Source of the DNA: Gammaproteobacteria bacterium
GTDB taxonomy: Bacteria; Pseudomonadota; Gammaproteobacteria; Pseudomonadales; Azotimanducaceae
Direction: 5' to 3'
Length of the DNA stretch: 7,003 nt
Assembly: GCA_027295975.1 (NCBI GenBank)
Contig: JAPUJX010000384.1
Span: 1 to 7,003 of the forward strand
Below the pieces are notes generated by a model that saw only the letters and a list, made by a program, of their open reading frames with translations, searched no databases and was not told the origin of the DNA. The first letter of the stretch is position 1. Every line of letters begins with the position of its first letter. Of the stretch, positions 1 through 5,164 are shown in pieces. Both the position numbers and the translations under genes were made by a program.

Positions 1-804
1 CTGGTCGATACGGCTGGGCGCCTCACGATTGACGAAAAAATGATGGCAGAGATCAAGCTGCTACACGGCGTGCTCAAGCCCATCGAGACCTTGTTTGTCG
101 TTGATGCCATGACCGGACAGGACGCGGCAATCACCGCCAAAGCGTTCAACGATGCCCTCGATCTCACCGGAGTTGTGCTCGCCAAAGCCGATGGAGATGC
201 GCGCGGTGGCGCGGCGCTTTCCGTTCGTTCGATCACCGGTAAACCCATCAAGTTCATTGGCATGGGCGAAAAGACCGATGCACTCGAGCCCTTTCATCCC
301 GATCGCCTGGCGTCCCGGATTCTCGGCATGGGTGATGTGCTCACGCTGATTGAAGAAGCCGAACGGAAAGTCGACAAGAAAAAAGCGCAGAAACTCGCCA
401 GGAAAATCCAACGAGGACGAAAGTTCGACCTGGCGGATTTTCGCGACCAACTCGATCAGATGGACAACATGGGTGGTATTGGCAATATGCTGGAAAAGAT
501 GCCGGGCATGAGCCAGTTACCGGCTGCCGCTCAGACCCAGGCCAACGATGGCATGTTCAAACAAATGGGCTCCATCATCGACTCGATGACACCCGGTGAA
601 CGCCGCTTCCCGGATGTCATCAATGGCTCGCGCAAGAAACGCATTGCAAACGGCAGCGGTACGCAGATCCCCGATGTCAATCGCCTTCTCAAGCAACACA
701 AACAGATGCAGAAAATGATGAAGAAAGTCTCGAAGAAGGGGGGGATGCAGAAGATGATGCGAGGTATCCAGGGGATGCGCCAGCCACCGGGATTTCCGCG
801 CTGA
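1..804 (+). CDS. ffh: Signal recognition particle GTPase Ffh, C-terminal part (5' end outside window)
   Basis: Ffh is the protein part of the bacterial signal recognition particle. It binds 4.5S RNA and hydrophobic signal sequences on nascent chains and delivers ribosomes to FtsY at the inner membrane. The frame is open from base 1, and 267 codons are visible. The segment opens with the G3 motif DTAGR (codons 3-7), continues through the rest of the NG GTPase domain (KADGDARGGAA, then GEKTDALEPFHPDR) and ends in the methionine-rich M domain. That domain holds the RNA-binding stretch GSRKKRIANGSG (from base 625) and a Met/Lys-rich tail ending PPGFPR, as in E. coli Ffh. One oddity is the G4 motif at 181-192, which reads AKAD rather than the usual TKxD. 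An internal ATG at base 40 is not the true start, because conserved GTPase sequence precedes it. Identification is certain; the N domain and P-loop lie outside the window. Confidence 0.98.
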   Translation: MVDTAGRLTIDEKMMAEIKLLHGVLKPIETLFVVDAMTGQDAAITAKAFNDALDLTGVVLAKADGDARGGAALSVRSITGKPIKFIGMGEKTDALEPFHPDRLASRILGMGDVLTLIEEAERKVDKKKAQKLARKIQRGRKFDLADFRDQLDQMDNMGGIGNMLEKMPGMSQLPAAAQTQANDGMFKQMGSIIDSMTPGERRFPDVINGSRKKRIANGSGTQIPDVNRLLKQHKQMQKMMKKVSKKGGMQKMMRGIQGMRQPPGFPR

Positions 805-853
805 CCTGTCTCGTCGTCACGGATATTCCTCACGTTGATGAACGTCAGTGGTG

Positions 854-881
854 TTGCAACCGCTAGAGGTTCCTTTACAAT
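854..881 (+). promoter_or_regulatory. Candidate sigma70 promoter for rpsP-rimM-trmD-rplS
   Basis: A -35 box TTGCAA (854-859) is separated by 16 nt from a -10 box TACAAT (876-881). The matches to TTGACA/TATAAT are 4/6 and 5/6. The predicted start, near 887-889, leaves a leader of only about 21 nt before the rpsP ATG at 910. This is the only gap between ffh and rpsP, and the trmD operon normally has its own promoter here. The call rests on sequence match and position only. Confidence 0.68.
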
Positions 882-909
882 ACCGCGCCTTTCATTTCTG
901 GCTAATTAA

Positions 910-1200
910 ATGGTAACCATTCGCCTCGCGCGGCACGGGTCGAAAAAGAACCCCTTTTATCACATCACCGTAGCGGATCGCGCCGCAAAACGTGATGGGC
1001 GGTTCATTGAGCGTGTTGGGTTTTACAATCCCGTGGCTAGAGGTAACGCGGAGAAGTTACGGCTTGACCTGGAGCGGCTGGACTACTGGTTGTCCGTGGG
1101 TGCCCAGTCGTCGGATACGGTCAAAAAGTTGACCCAACGCGCCCGCAAGCAGGCGGTCGAGTCGGCAACGGTCGAGGTAGAACCCGCCGCCGCTACCTGA
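910..1200 (+). CDS. rpsP: 30S ribosomal protein S16
   Basis: S16 is a primary-binding protein of the small ribosomal subunit that helps fold the 5' domain of 16S rRNA. The 96-residue product begins with the family signature [17 protein letters not shown] and continues with [12 protein letters not shown] (about 31-42) and [16 protein letters not shown]. The C-terminus, after about residue 80, is an Ala/Glu/Val-rich tail that makes it somewhat longer than the 82-residue E. coli protein; such tails vary among species. The ATG at 910 gives the canonical N-terminus. Its upstream bases (ctggctaattaa) contain no recognisable Shine-Dalgarno sequence, which is unusual for a highly expressed ribosomal gene. 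It is the first gene of the operon, 6 nt before rimM. Confidence 0.98.
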   Translation: MVTIRLARHGSKKNPFYHITVADRAAKRDGRFIERVGFYNPVARGNAEKLRLDLERLDYWLSVGAQSSDTVKKLTQRARKQAVESATVEVEPAAAT

Positions 1201-1206
1201 GCCCCC

Positions 1207-1719
1207 ATGGCTACCGATGATGTTGTGATTGTCGGCCGAATTGGCGGTGCTTTCGGTGTCCGTGGGTGGGTCCACATCAACTCTTTTACCGAGCCCCCCG
1301 AAAACATCCTCGGTTATTCCCCCTGGCTGATTGCCCGAGGTTCGCAGTGGGAACCGCTCCGCCCGGTGGTCGTCAAACCACACGGACAAGGATTTATCGC
1401 GCGGTTCGAAGAGGTCGGCAACAGAGAGCAGGCGCAGGCCCTGAGCGCCATCGATCTGGGAATATACCGGGACACTCTACCTGCCCTGGATGACGATGAT
1501 GAGTATTATTGGCGCGATCTGGTAGGACTCGATGTGGTTAACGTTGACGGCAGCGATCTGGGTAAGGTGAGTTATCTGCTCGAAACGGGAGCCCATGACG
1601 TATTGGTGATCCATGGCGGGACGAGTGCGCGGGGAAATGCGGAAACCTTGATACCCTTCTCCGCTCGATTCGTCCGCTCGGTGGACATCCATGCCGGCCG
1701 TCTTGAAGTCGACTGGTAG
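1207..1719 (+). CDS. rimM: Ribosome maturation factor RimM
   Basis: RimM helps assemble the head of the 30S subunit and binds S19. The 170-residue product has the usual two domains. The N-terminal RimM domain opens with VVIVGRIGGAFGVRGWV (residues 6-22). The C-terminal PRC-barrel domain starts near DEYYWRDLVGLDVVN (98-112), carries the paired aromatics Y100, Y101 and W102, and ends with LIPFSARFV and RLEVDW. The length is typical. The ATG at 1207 comes 6 nt after the rpsP stop and is preceded by gagcccccc-type sequence without a Shine-Dalgarno match. Initiation therefore probably depends on coupling to rpsP translation and is likely inefficient. That is consistent with the known low RimM:S16 ratio in this operon in E. 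coli. Confidence 0.97.
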   Translation: MATDDVVIVGRIGGAFGVRGWVHINSFTEPPENILGYSPWLIARGSQWEPLRPVVVKPHGQGFIARFEEVGNREQAQALSAIDLGIYRDTLPALDDDDEYYWRDLVGLDVVNVDGSDLGKVSYLLETGAHDVLVIHGGTSARGNAETLIPFSARFVRSVDIHAGRLEVDW

Positions 1720-1728
1720 GGTTGCGAG

Positions 1729-2526
1729 ATGTGGTTCGGCATCGTCACCCTGTTTCCCGAGATGTTCGCGGTTGCGACAGAATCCGGAGTCCTTGGTCGC
1801 GCGGTGACCAACGGGGTGGTCGAGCTGGAATTTTTCAATCCCCGTGATTATGCACAAGACAGACATCGAACAGTGGATGACCGTCCTTATGGCGGCGGGC
1901 CGGGGATGGTGATGATGGTGGAACCGCTGCTTGCGGCCGTGGCCGCCGCGAAAACGGCGAGGGCGCCTGGGATGAACAACCCGTCGTCGGGGTTGCCGCC
2001 GCGGGTCATCTACCTTTCCCCTCAGGGTCAACGTTTGAACCAGAACAGAGTGCAGGACCTGGCGGAGCTTGATGCCCTGATATTGGTCGCTGGGCGTTAT
2101 GAGGGAATCGATGAGCGTGCCATTGAACTTGCCGTGGATGAAGAGTTGTCGATTGGCGACTACGTGCTGACAGGTGGGGAACTGCCTGCCATGGTGTTGA
2201 TTGATGCGCTTGCCCGCCATGTGCCGGGTACCCTGGGCAATCGCGCATCCGCGATGGATGAATCTCACCTTGATGGATTGCTTGATTACCCGCACTATAC
2301 GCGCCCTGAAAATGCCGGGGATCGCCAAGTACCGCAAATGTTACTCAGCGGCGATCATGCCGCGATCAGACGGTGGCGCAGAAAAGCCGCTTTGTTGAAA
2401 ACCTGGCGGCACAGGCCGGATTTGTTGACCGGACAGAAGTTGTCCGATGAGGATCTCGCCCTGCTCCGGGAATTGTTCGACGAAGAGTTGACCAGTGAGG
2501 GATCCGCGCCGGTGGGTGGCGGTTAG
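1729..2526 (+). CDS. trmD: tRNA (guanine-N1)-methyltransferase TrmD
   Basis: TrmD transfers a methyl group from S-adenosylmethionine to N1 of G37, next to the anticodon, in tRNAs reading CNN and some other codons. This prevents +1 frameshifting, and the enzyme is a dimeric SPOUT protein with a trefoil knot. The 265 residues show RHRTVDDRPYGGGPGM (45-60), the knot strands YLSPQGQRLNQ (95-105), LVAGRYEGIDER (119-130) and SIGDYVLTGGELPA (141-154), then GLLDYPHYTRP (183-193). Compared with E. coli there is an insert of about 9 residues, rich in Pro/Gly/Asn, around 77-91. R163 aligns with catalytic Arg154 of E. coli. The position of catalytic Asp169 is Glu178 here, with Asp177 just before it. The start ATG lies 9 nt after rimM and has only a poor Shine-Dalgarno signal. 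Confidence 0.97.
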   Translation: MWFGIVTLFPEMFAVATESGVLGRAVTNGVVELEFFNPRDYAQDRHRTVDDRPYGGGPGMVMMVEPLLAAVAAAKTARAPGMNNPSSGLPPRVIYLSPQGQRLNQNRVQDLAELDALILVAGRYEGIDERAIELAVDEELSIGDYVLTGGELPAMVLIDALARHVPGTLGNRASAMDESHLDGLLDYPHYTRPENAGDRQVPQMLLSGDHAAIRRWRRKAALLKTWRHRPDLLTGQKLSDEDLALLRELFDEELTSEGSAPVGGG

Positions 2527-2632
2527 GCCCACACAAGGACGACCAACGCAGCCGGGGGCGAAAAAGACCAGCGGATTGGTGAAATTGTTTATGGGACGGG
2601 ACACTAGGGCCACATAGAACAGGAGATAGAGC
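2527..2632 (+). promoter_or_regulatory. rplS leader with hairpin and strong ribosome binding site
   Basis: This 106-nt gap between trmD and rplS is the only sizeable gap inside the operon. ACCAACGC at 2542-2549 can pair with GCG (2571-2573) plus TTGGT (2576-2580), giving an 8-bp stem with a 2-nt GA bulge and a G-rich loop. A strong AGGAG (2621-2625) stands 7 nt before the GTG start of rplS. No convincing -35/-10 pair is visible. The layout suggests an independent, efficient translation start for L19, possibly with mRNA processing or stabilisation at the hairpin; that role is inference. Confidence 0.45.
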
Positions 2633-2983
2633 GTGCGTGGAAACAAGATTATCGAAGAGCTGGAAAATGAGCAGCTTGTGGCGGACATCCCGAGCTTCGG
2701 GCCGGGAGACACCGTCGTGGTTCGGGTCAAGGTAAGAGAGGGAACCCGGGAGCGCCTGCAGGCATTCGAAGGCGTGGTAATCGGCAAACGCAATCGAGGC
2801 CTCAATTCAGCCTTTACGGTACGGAAAATCTCTCACGGGGTGGGGGTAGAGCGAACGTTCCAGACACATAGCCCCCAGATCGCATCCATCGAAATCAAAC
2901 GGCGCGGCGATGTTCGCAAAGCGAAACTCTACTTTCTACGTGAACGATCGGGCCGGTCCGCGCGTATCAAAGAAAAGGTGTAA
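2633..2983 (+). CDS. rplS: 50S ribosomal protein L19
   Basis: L19 sits at the interface of the two ribosomal subunits and forms an intersubunit bridge. The 116-residue product follows the E. coli protein almost throughout: [65 protein letters not shown] and [26 protein letters not shown]. The start is GTG at 2633, because it lies 7 nt after a consensus AGGAG and gives the expected N-terminus ([10 protein letters not shown]). It is the last gene of the trmD operon; a gap of 390 nt follows. Confidence 0.98.
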   Translation: MRGNKIIEELENEQLVADIPSFGPGDTVVVRVKVREGTRERLQAFEGVVIGKRNRGLNSAFTVRKISHGVGVERTFQTHSPQIASIEIKRRGDVRKAKLYFLRERSGRSARIKEKV

Positions 2984-3015
2984 CTGGTTTTTCGTCCCTT
3001 GCCGGGTCTGGATCG

Positions 3016-3049
3016 AGGAGGCTGGTTGAGGAAAAAGCCAGCTTGCTAG
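3016..3049 (+). promoter_or_regulatory. Strong AGGAGG followed by a possible 7-codon leader ORF
   Basis: AGGAGG at 3016-3021 is a perfect Shine-Dalgarno sequence in a region without a normal gene. Four nt later a TTG (3026-3028) opens a frame that reads Leu/Met-Arg-Lys-Lys-Pro-Ala-Cys and stops at TAG 3047-3049. The stop lies inside the first arm of the long inverted repeat at 3038-3094, so a ribosome terminating there would cover that arm. The weak points are the TTG start, the short 4-nt spacing and the chance frequency of AGGAGG in purine-rich DNA. I therefore mark it as a site, not a gene. Confidence 0.2.
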
Positions 3050-3094
3050 GCTTGGGGGACCAAAGGGGGGGGAGAGAGCAGCCTAGCAAGCTGG
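3038..3094 (+). repeat. Perfect 15-bp inverted repeat with G-rich loop
   Basis: The arm at 3038-3052 (CCAGCTTGCTAGGCT) is exactly complementary to 3080-3094 (AGCCTAGCAAGCTGG). The 27-nt loop is strongly purine-biased and contains runs of five and eight G. The first arm can also pair with 3019-3027 just upstream, and the second arm pairs imperfectly with 3147-3160 (one mismatch, one bulged C). No T-run follows 3094, so this is not itself an intrinsic terminator. It could be the main stem of a structured 3' UTR or leader RNA, or a repeated DNA element of unknown type. Confidence 0.8.
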
Positions 3095-3106
3095 TCATGT
3101 TCCAGA

Positions 3107-3131
3107 TAGCCGGGGAGAGACGAACCGGCTA
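3107..3131 (+). repeat. Short 7-bp inverted repeat
   Basis: TAGCCGG at 3107-3113 is complementary to CCGGCTA at 3125-3131 around an 11-nt purine-rich loop. The second arm is followed by another CCGGCT (3132-3137), which could substitute for part of it. The stem lies between the 15-bp inverted repeat and the partial third copy of its arm, so it would sit inside a multi-stem RNA if the region is transcribed. Confidence 0.5.
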
Positions 3132-3152
3132 CCGGCTCACGTCGCTCCAACT

Positions 3153-3177
3153 TGCCTAGGGGACAGAAGGCGTTTTT
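3153..3177 (+). terminator. Weak candidate intrinsic terminator after rplS
   Basis: GCCT (3154-3157) can pair with AGGC (3168-3171), plus a flanking T-G wobble, around a 10-nt loop. TTTTT follows at 3173-3177. An outer CAAC/GTTG pairing (3148-3151 with 3178-3181) is also possible but would absorb the T-run into an internal loop. The stem is short, so termination would be partial. Its 5' arm overlaps the segment that can pair with 3080-3094, making the two structures mutually exclusive. Confidence 0.3.
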
Positions 3178-3308
3178 GTTGAAGCTGCCCAGAGTAATGC
3201 AGATAGCGTGCCACTTTTTTGGTATCGGTTTATTTTCAATGTTTTCAATAGGTTAAACCCTGGATGTCCTCCGGGTGGAGTCGAGCCTGAGAGGTCGAAC
3301 TCGGTCAC
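3178..3308 (+). other. Non-coding, AT-rich stretch with tandem 8-mer and bulged hairpin
   Basis: No credible gene is visible here. The stretch contains T6 at 3215-3220, two tandem TTTTCAAT units (3233-3240 and 3242-3249) and a bulged hairpin in which ACCC and GGA (3257-3264, one T bulged) pair with TCCGGGT (3270-3276). A loose promoter-like pair (TTGGTA at 3219-3224 and TTCAAT at 3244-3249, 19 nt apart) is too weak to call. A 63-codon reading frame that crosses this stretch has no ribosome binding site or family resemblance and runs into xerD in another frame. Confidence 0.4.
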
Positions 3309-3351
3309 TTTGTGCCGCCCTGGGTTGTTTATATGTGTCCGGGCGGGACAC
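3309..3351 (+). promoter_or_regulatory. Candidate xerD promoter with operator-like palindrome
   Basis: A weak -35 match TTTGTG (3309-3314) precedes a -10-like TATATG (3330-3335, 15-nt gap) or TATGTG (3332-3337, 17-nt gap). Immediately after, GTGTCC (3335-3340) and GGACAC (3346-3351) form a perfect 6-bp inverted repeat with a 5-nt spacer, which would lie over the transcription start or in the early leader. A dyad here could be an operator or a 5'-end-stabilising hairpin. Promoter strength cannot be judged from sequence; the palindrome itself is plain. Confidence 0.3.
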
Positions 3352-3373
3352 GGTCGGCATGTAAAGGCCCCGG

Positions 3374-4246
3374 ATGAACCTCATCGACAAATACCTTGAT
3401 GAAATCTGGTTGGAGCGAGGCTTGAGCGAGAACACCCTCGCGGCCTATCGCAGGGACCTTCTCAAACTGGAAAACTACCTGCCGGGATCCATGCTCGACG
3501 CCAGTGAAGCCCAGCTGCTCGGCTGCATTGCCGGACAATATGAGGCGGGTTACAAAACCCGCTCCGGTGCACGTTTCCTTTCGTGTATCAAAGGGTTCTA
3601 CCGGCACATGCTCAAACAGGGGCGGATCGGCGTTGACCCGAGTGCTCACCTCGCACACCCGAAACTTGGACGAGGACTGCCCGGTTTCCTGTCGGAGGGA
3701 GAGGTAAGAGCGTTAATTGACGCTCCGGATGTGGAAAAGCCGCTGGGATTGCGCGACCGCGCTATGTTAGAGTTGATATATGCAAGTGGATTGCGTATCT
3801 CTGAACTGATTGGATTGACGACGGTTTCCCTCAATGCCCGTCAGGGAGTGGTTCGTATCGTCGGCAAGGGCGGTAAGGAGCGCCTGGTGCCGGTGGGTGC
3901 CGAGGCACTACGCTGGATAATGCGCTTTCAAGCGGAAGGGCGTCCGCGGTTACTCAAAGAGCGGGGCTCGGCTGCCCTGTTCCCATCACGGCGCGGGGGA
4001 TTCATGACCCGACAGACCTTCTGGCACGCCGTTAAACGTTACGTGCTCGAGGCGGGCATCGCCCGAAAGGTCTCGCCGCACTCGCTGCGCCACGCATTTG
4101 CCACCCACCTGTTGAATCATGGGGCGGATTTACGGGCTGTGCAGTTGATGTTGGGTCATGCAGACTTGTCGACGACCCAGATTTATACTCATGTCGCACA
4201 GGCGCGCCTCAAGGATCTGCATCGGCATCATCATCCACGGGGATGA
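3374..4246 (+). CDS. xerD: Site-specific tyrosine recombinase XerD
   Basis: XerD acts with XerC at the dif site near the replication terminus to resolve chromosome dimers under FtsK control. The 290-residue product has the N-terminal SAM-like core-binding domain (about 1-95, with GLSENTLAAYRRDL) and the C-terminal catalytic domain. All six catalytic residues are present: R141 (SGLR), K165 (GKGGKER), H236 and R239 (SPHSLRHAFATHLLNHG), H262 (LGHADLSTTQIYTHV) and the nucleophile Y271. The ending LHRHHHPRG matches the E. coli tail QHHPRA. XerD is preferred over XerC because of the close match (DPSAHLAHPKL, MTRQTFWHAVKRY) and its linkage to dsbC. The start ATG has AAAGG at 3363-3367, 6 nt upstream. 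The frame cannot extend further, because a TAA stands in frame at 3362-3364, directly after an ATG at 3359. Confidence 0.97.
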   Translation: MNLIDKYLDEIWLERGLSENTLAAYRRDLLKLENYLPGSMLDASEAQLLGCIAGQYEAGYKTRSGARFLSCIKGFYRHMLKQGRIGVDPSAHLAHPKLGRGLPGFLSEGEVRALIDAPDVEKPLGLRDRAMLELIYASGLRISELIGLTTVSLNARQGVVRIVGKGGKERLVPVGAEALRWIMRFQAEGRPRLLKERGSAALFPSRRGGFMTRQTFWHAVKRYVLEAGIARKVSPHSLRHAFATHLLNHGADLRAVQLMLGHADLSTTQIYTHVAQARLKDLHRHHHPRG

Positions 4247-4441
4247 CGACCGGATCAGGGCATGGACTGGAACCGTCCGATGCGCAGCAGGTAGACTCGA
4301 AGTGACGTTTGGTCACAGTAAAATTGCGGAATTCTGCGGACAATTTGCGGTCTACGAGGAGTACGTATGATTAGCGAACAAGATATCCGGAAGGCGAGAT
4401 CAACGATGGTCGAGACGGATGAACACGGAGGAGGAAAATAC
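4247..4441 (+). promoter_or_regulatory. dsbC upstream region with candidate promoters and two ribosome binding sites
   Basis: GTGAC (4302-4306) and GTCAC (4312-4316) form a 5-bp inverted repeat. It is followed by a good -10 hexamer TAAAAT (4319-4324), though no clear -35 lies at the right distance. A second possibility is sigmaE-like: GGAATTC (4328-4334) and TCTAC (4351-4355), 16 nt apart, compared with GGAACTT/TCTGA. Three TGCGG units start at 4325, 4335 and 4346, about one helical turn apart. Two ribosome binding sites follow: GAGGAG (4356-4361) before ATG 4367, and AGGAGG (4429-4434) before GTG 4442, in the same frame. Which promoter works is not decidable from sequence. Confidence 0.3.
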
Positions 4442-5155
4442 GTGAAGATTGGGCTCGGTTGGATACTGGTCGGCTTGTTTGCATGGCAGACGGCTTTCGC
4501 CGGAGGGGAACGCCTGATTGCCCGATTTAATGCGGTGCGCCCGAACATATTGATCAAGTCGGTGGAGCCGACGCCCATACCCGGTATCTACGCGCTGGAG
4601 CTTGAAGCGGGCGATATTTTGTATGGGACGGAAGACGGACGTTACCTCTTCAACGGGGATCTCTACGAACTGGGCGATACGCAAATCGTCAACCTCGCGG
4701 AAACCGGCCGCCAAAAGAAACGACAAACGATCATGGCGGACATTCCAAGAACCGAGATGGTCATATTCTCACCCGAGGGTGATGCGAAAGCCGCGATCAC
4801 CGTGTTCACCGACGTGGACTGCACATACTGTCGCAAACTCCACCTCGAGGTGCCGCAGTTGAACGAACTCGGCGTGGAAGTGCGTTATCTCGCGTATCCG
4901 CGGGCGGGAATTGGATCACCCTCGTACGACAAGATCGTCTCCGCCTGGTGCTCGGATGATCCCAACGGGGCGATCACGGCGCTGAAAGCCGGCAGGTCCA
5001 TTCCCGATGCCACCTGCACTAATCCGGTAGCCGCGCAGTTCGAACTCGGTGCCCGGGTCGGCGTGACCGGGACCCCGGCCATCATTCTGGAGGATGGCCG
5101 CCTGCTGCCGGGTTATCTCCCCGCCAAGGAATTAGTGGACCGCATCGGTATCTAA
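4442..5155 (+). CDS. dsbC: Thiol:disulfide interchange protein DsbC (periplasmic disulfide isomerase)
   Basis: DsbC is a V-shaped periplasmic homodimer that reshuffles wrong disulfides and is kept reduced by DsbD. From the GTG at 4442 the precursor has 237 residues, against 236 in E. coli. It has a Sec signal peptide (positive MK start, hydrophobic IGLGWILVGLFAW, predicted cleavage after AFA at residue 20). A DsbC N-terminal dimerisation domain follows (about 22-85), then a linker and a thioredoxin-like domain from about 105. The active site is C127-T-Y-C130 in DVDCTYCRKLH, with cis-Pro P212 in TGTPAI; C170 and C192 match the structural second disulfide. The GTG was chosen because AGGAGG lies 7 nt upstream and it places the signal peptide at the N-terminus. 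A longer in-frame start, ATG 4367 (262 residues), also has a good GAGGAG but adds 25 hydrophilic residues before the signal. Confidence 0.95.
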   Translation: MKIGLGWILVGLFAWQTAFAGGERLIARFNAVRPNILIKSVEPTPIPGIYALELEAGDILYGTEDGRYLFNGDLYELGDTQIVNLAETGRQKKRQTIMADIPRTEMVIFSPEGDAKAAITVFTDVDCTYCRKLHLEVPQLNELGVEVRYLAYPRAGIGSPSYDKIVSAWCSDDPNGAITALKAGRSIPDATCTNPVAAQFELGARVGVTGTPAIILEDGRLLPGYLPAKELVDRIGI

Positions 5156-5164
5156 CCCGCCATG

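Noticed and set aside
832..845. ACGTT-GATG-AACGT hairpin after ffh as an ffh terminator
   Set aside because: The stem is only 5 bp and no T-run follows; it lies just before the rpsP -35 box and may be chance.
1477..2337. 286-codon minus-strand reading frame opposite rimM/trmD
   Set aside because: It is the shadow of two secure genes; its His/Arg-rich translation shows no domain or start signal.
2576..2604. Separate rplS promoter from TTGGTG
   Set aside because: No acceptable -10 hexamer lies 15-19 nt downstream.
3198..3220. Intrinsic terminator ending in T6 at 3215-3220
   Set aside because: No stable GC-rich stem precedes the T-run; only a 3-bp GCA/TGC pairing is possible.
3280..3308. tRNA T-arm-like sequence (GTTCGA on the minus strand)
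   Set aside because: The flanking stem is only about 3 bp, and no acceptor stem, anticodon arm or D-arm can be built around it.
3208..3399. 63-codon + strand reading frame upstream of and into xerD
   Set aside because: It has no ribosome binding site or family resemblance, and it overlaps the secure xerD start in another frame.
4301..4317. CRP-like site (TGTGA-N6-TCACA)
   Set aside because: The half-sites are separated by 7 nt instead of 6 and the first T is missing, so it does not fit the consensus.
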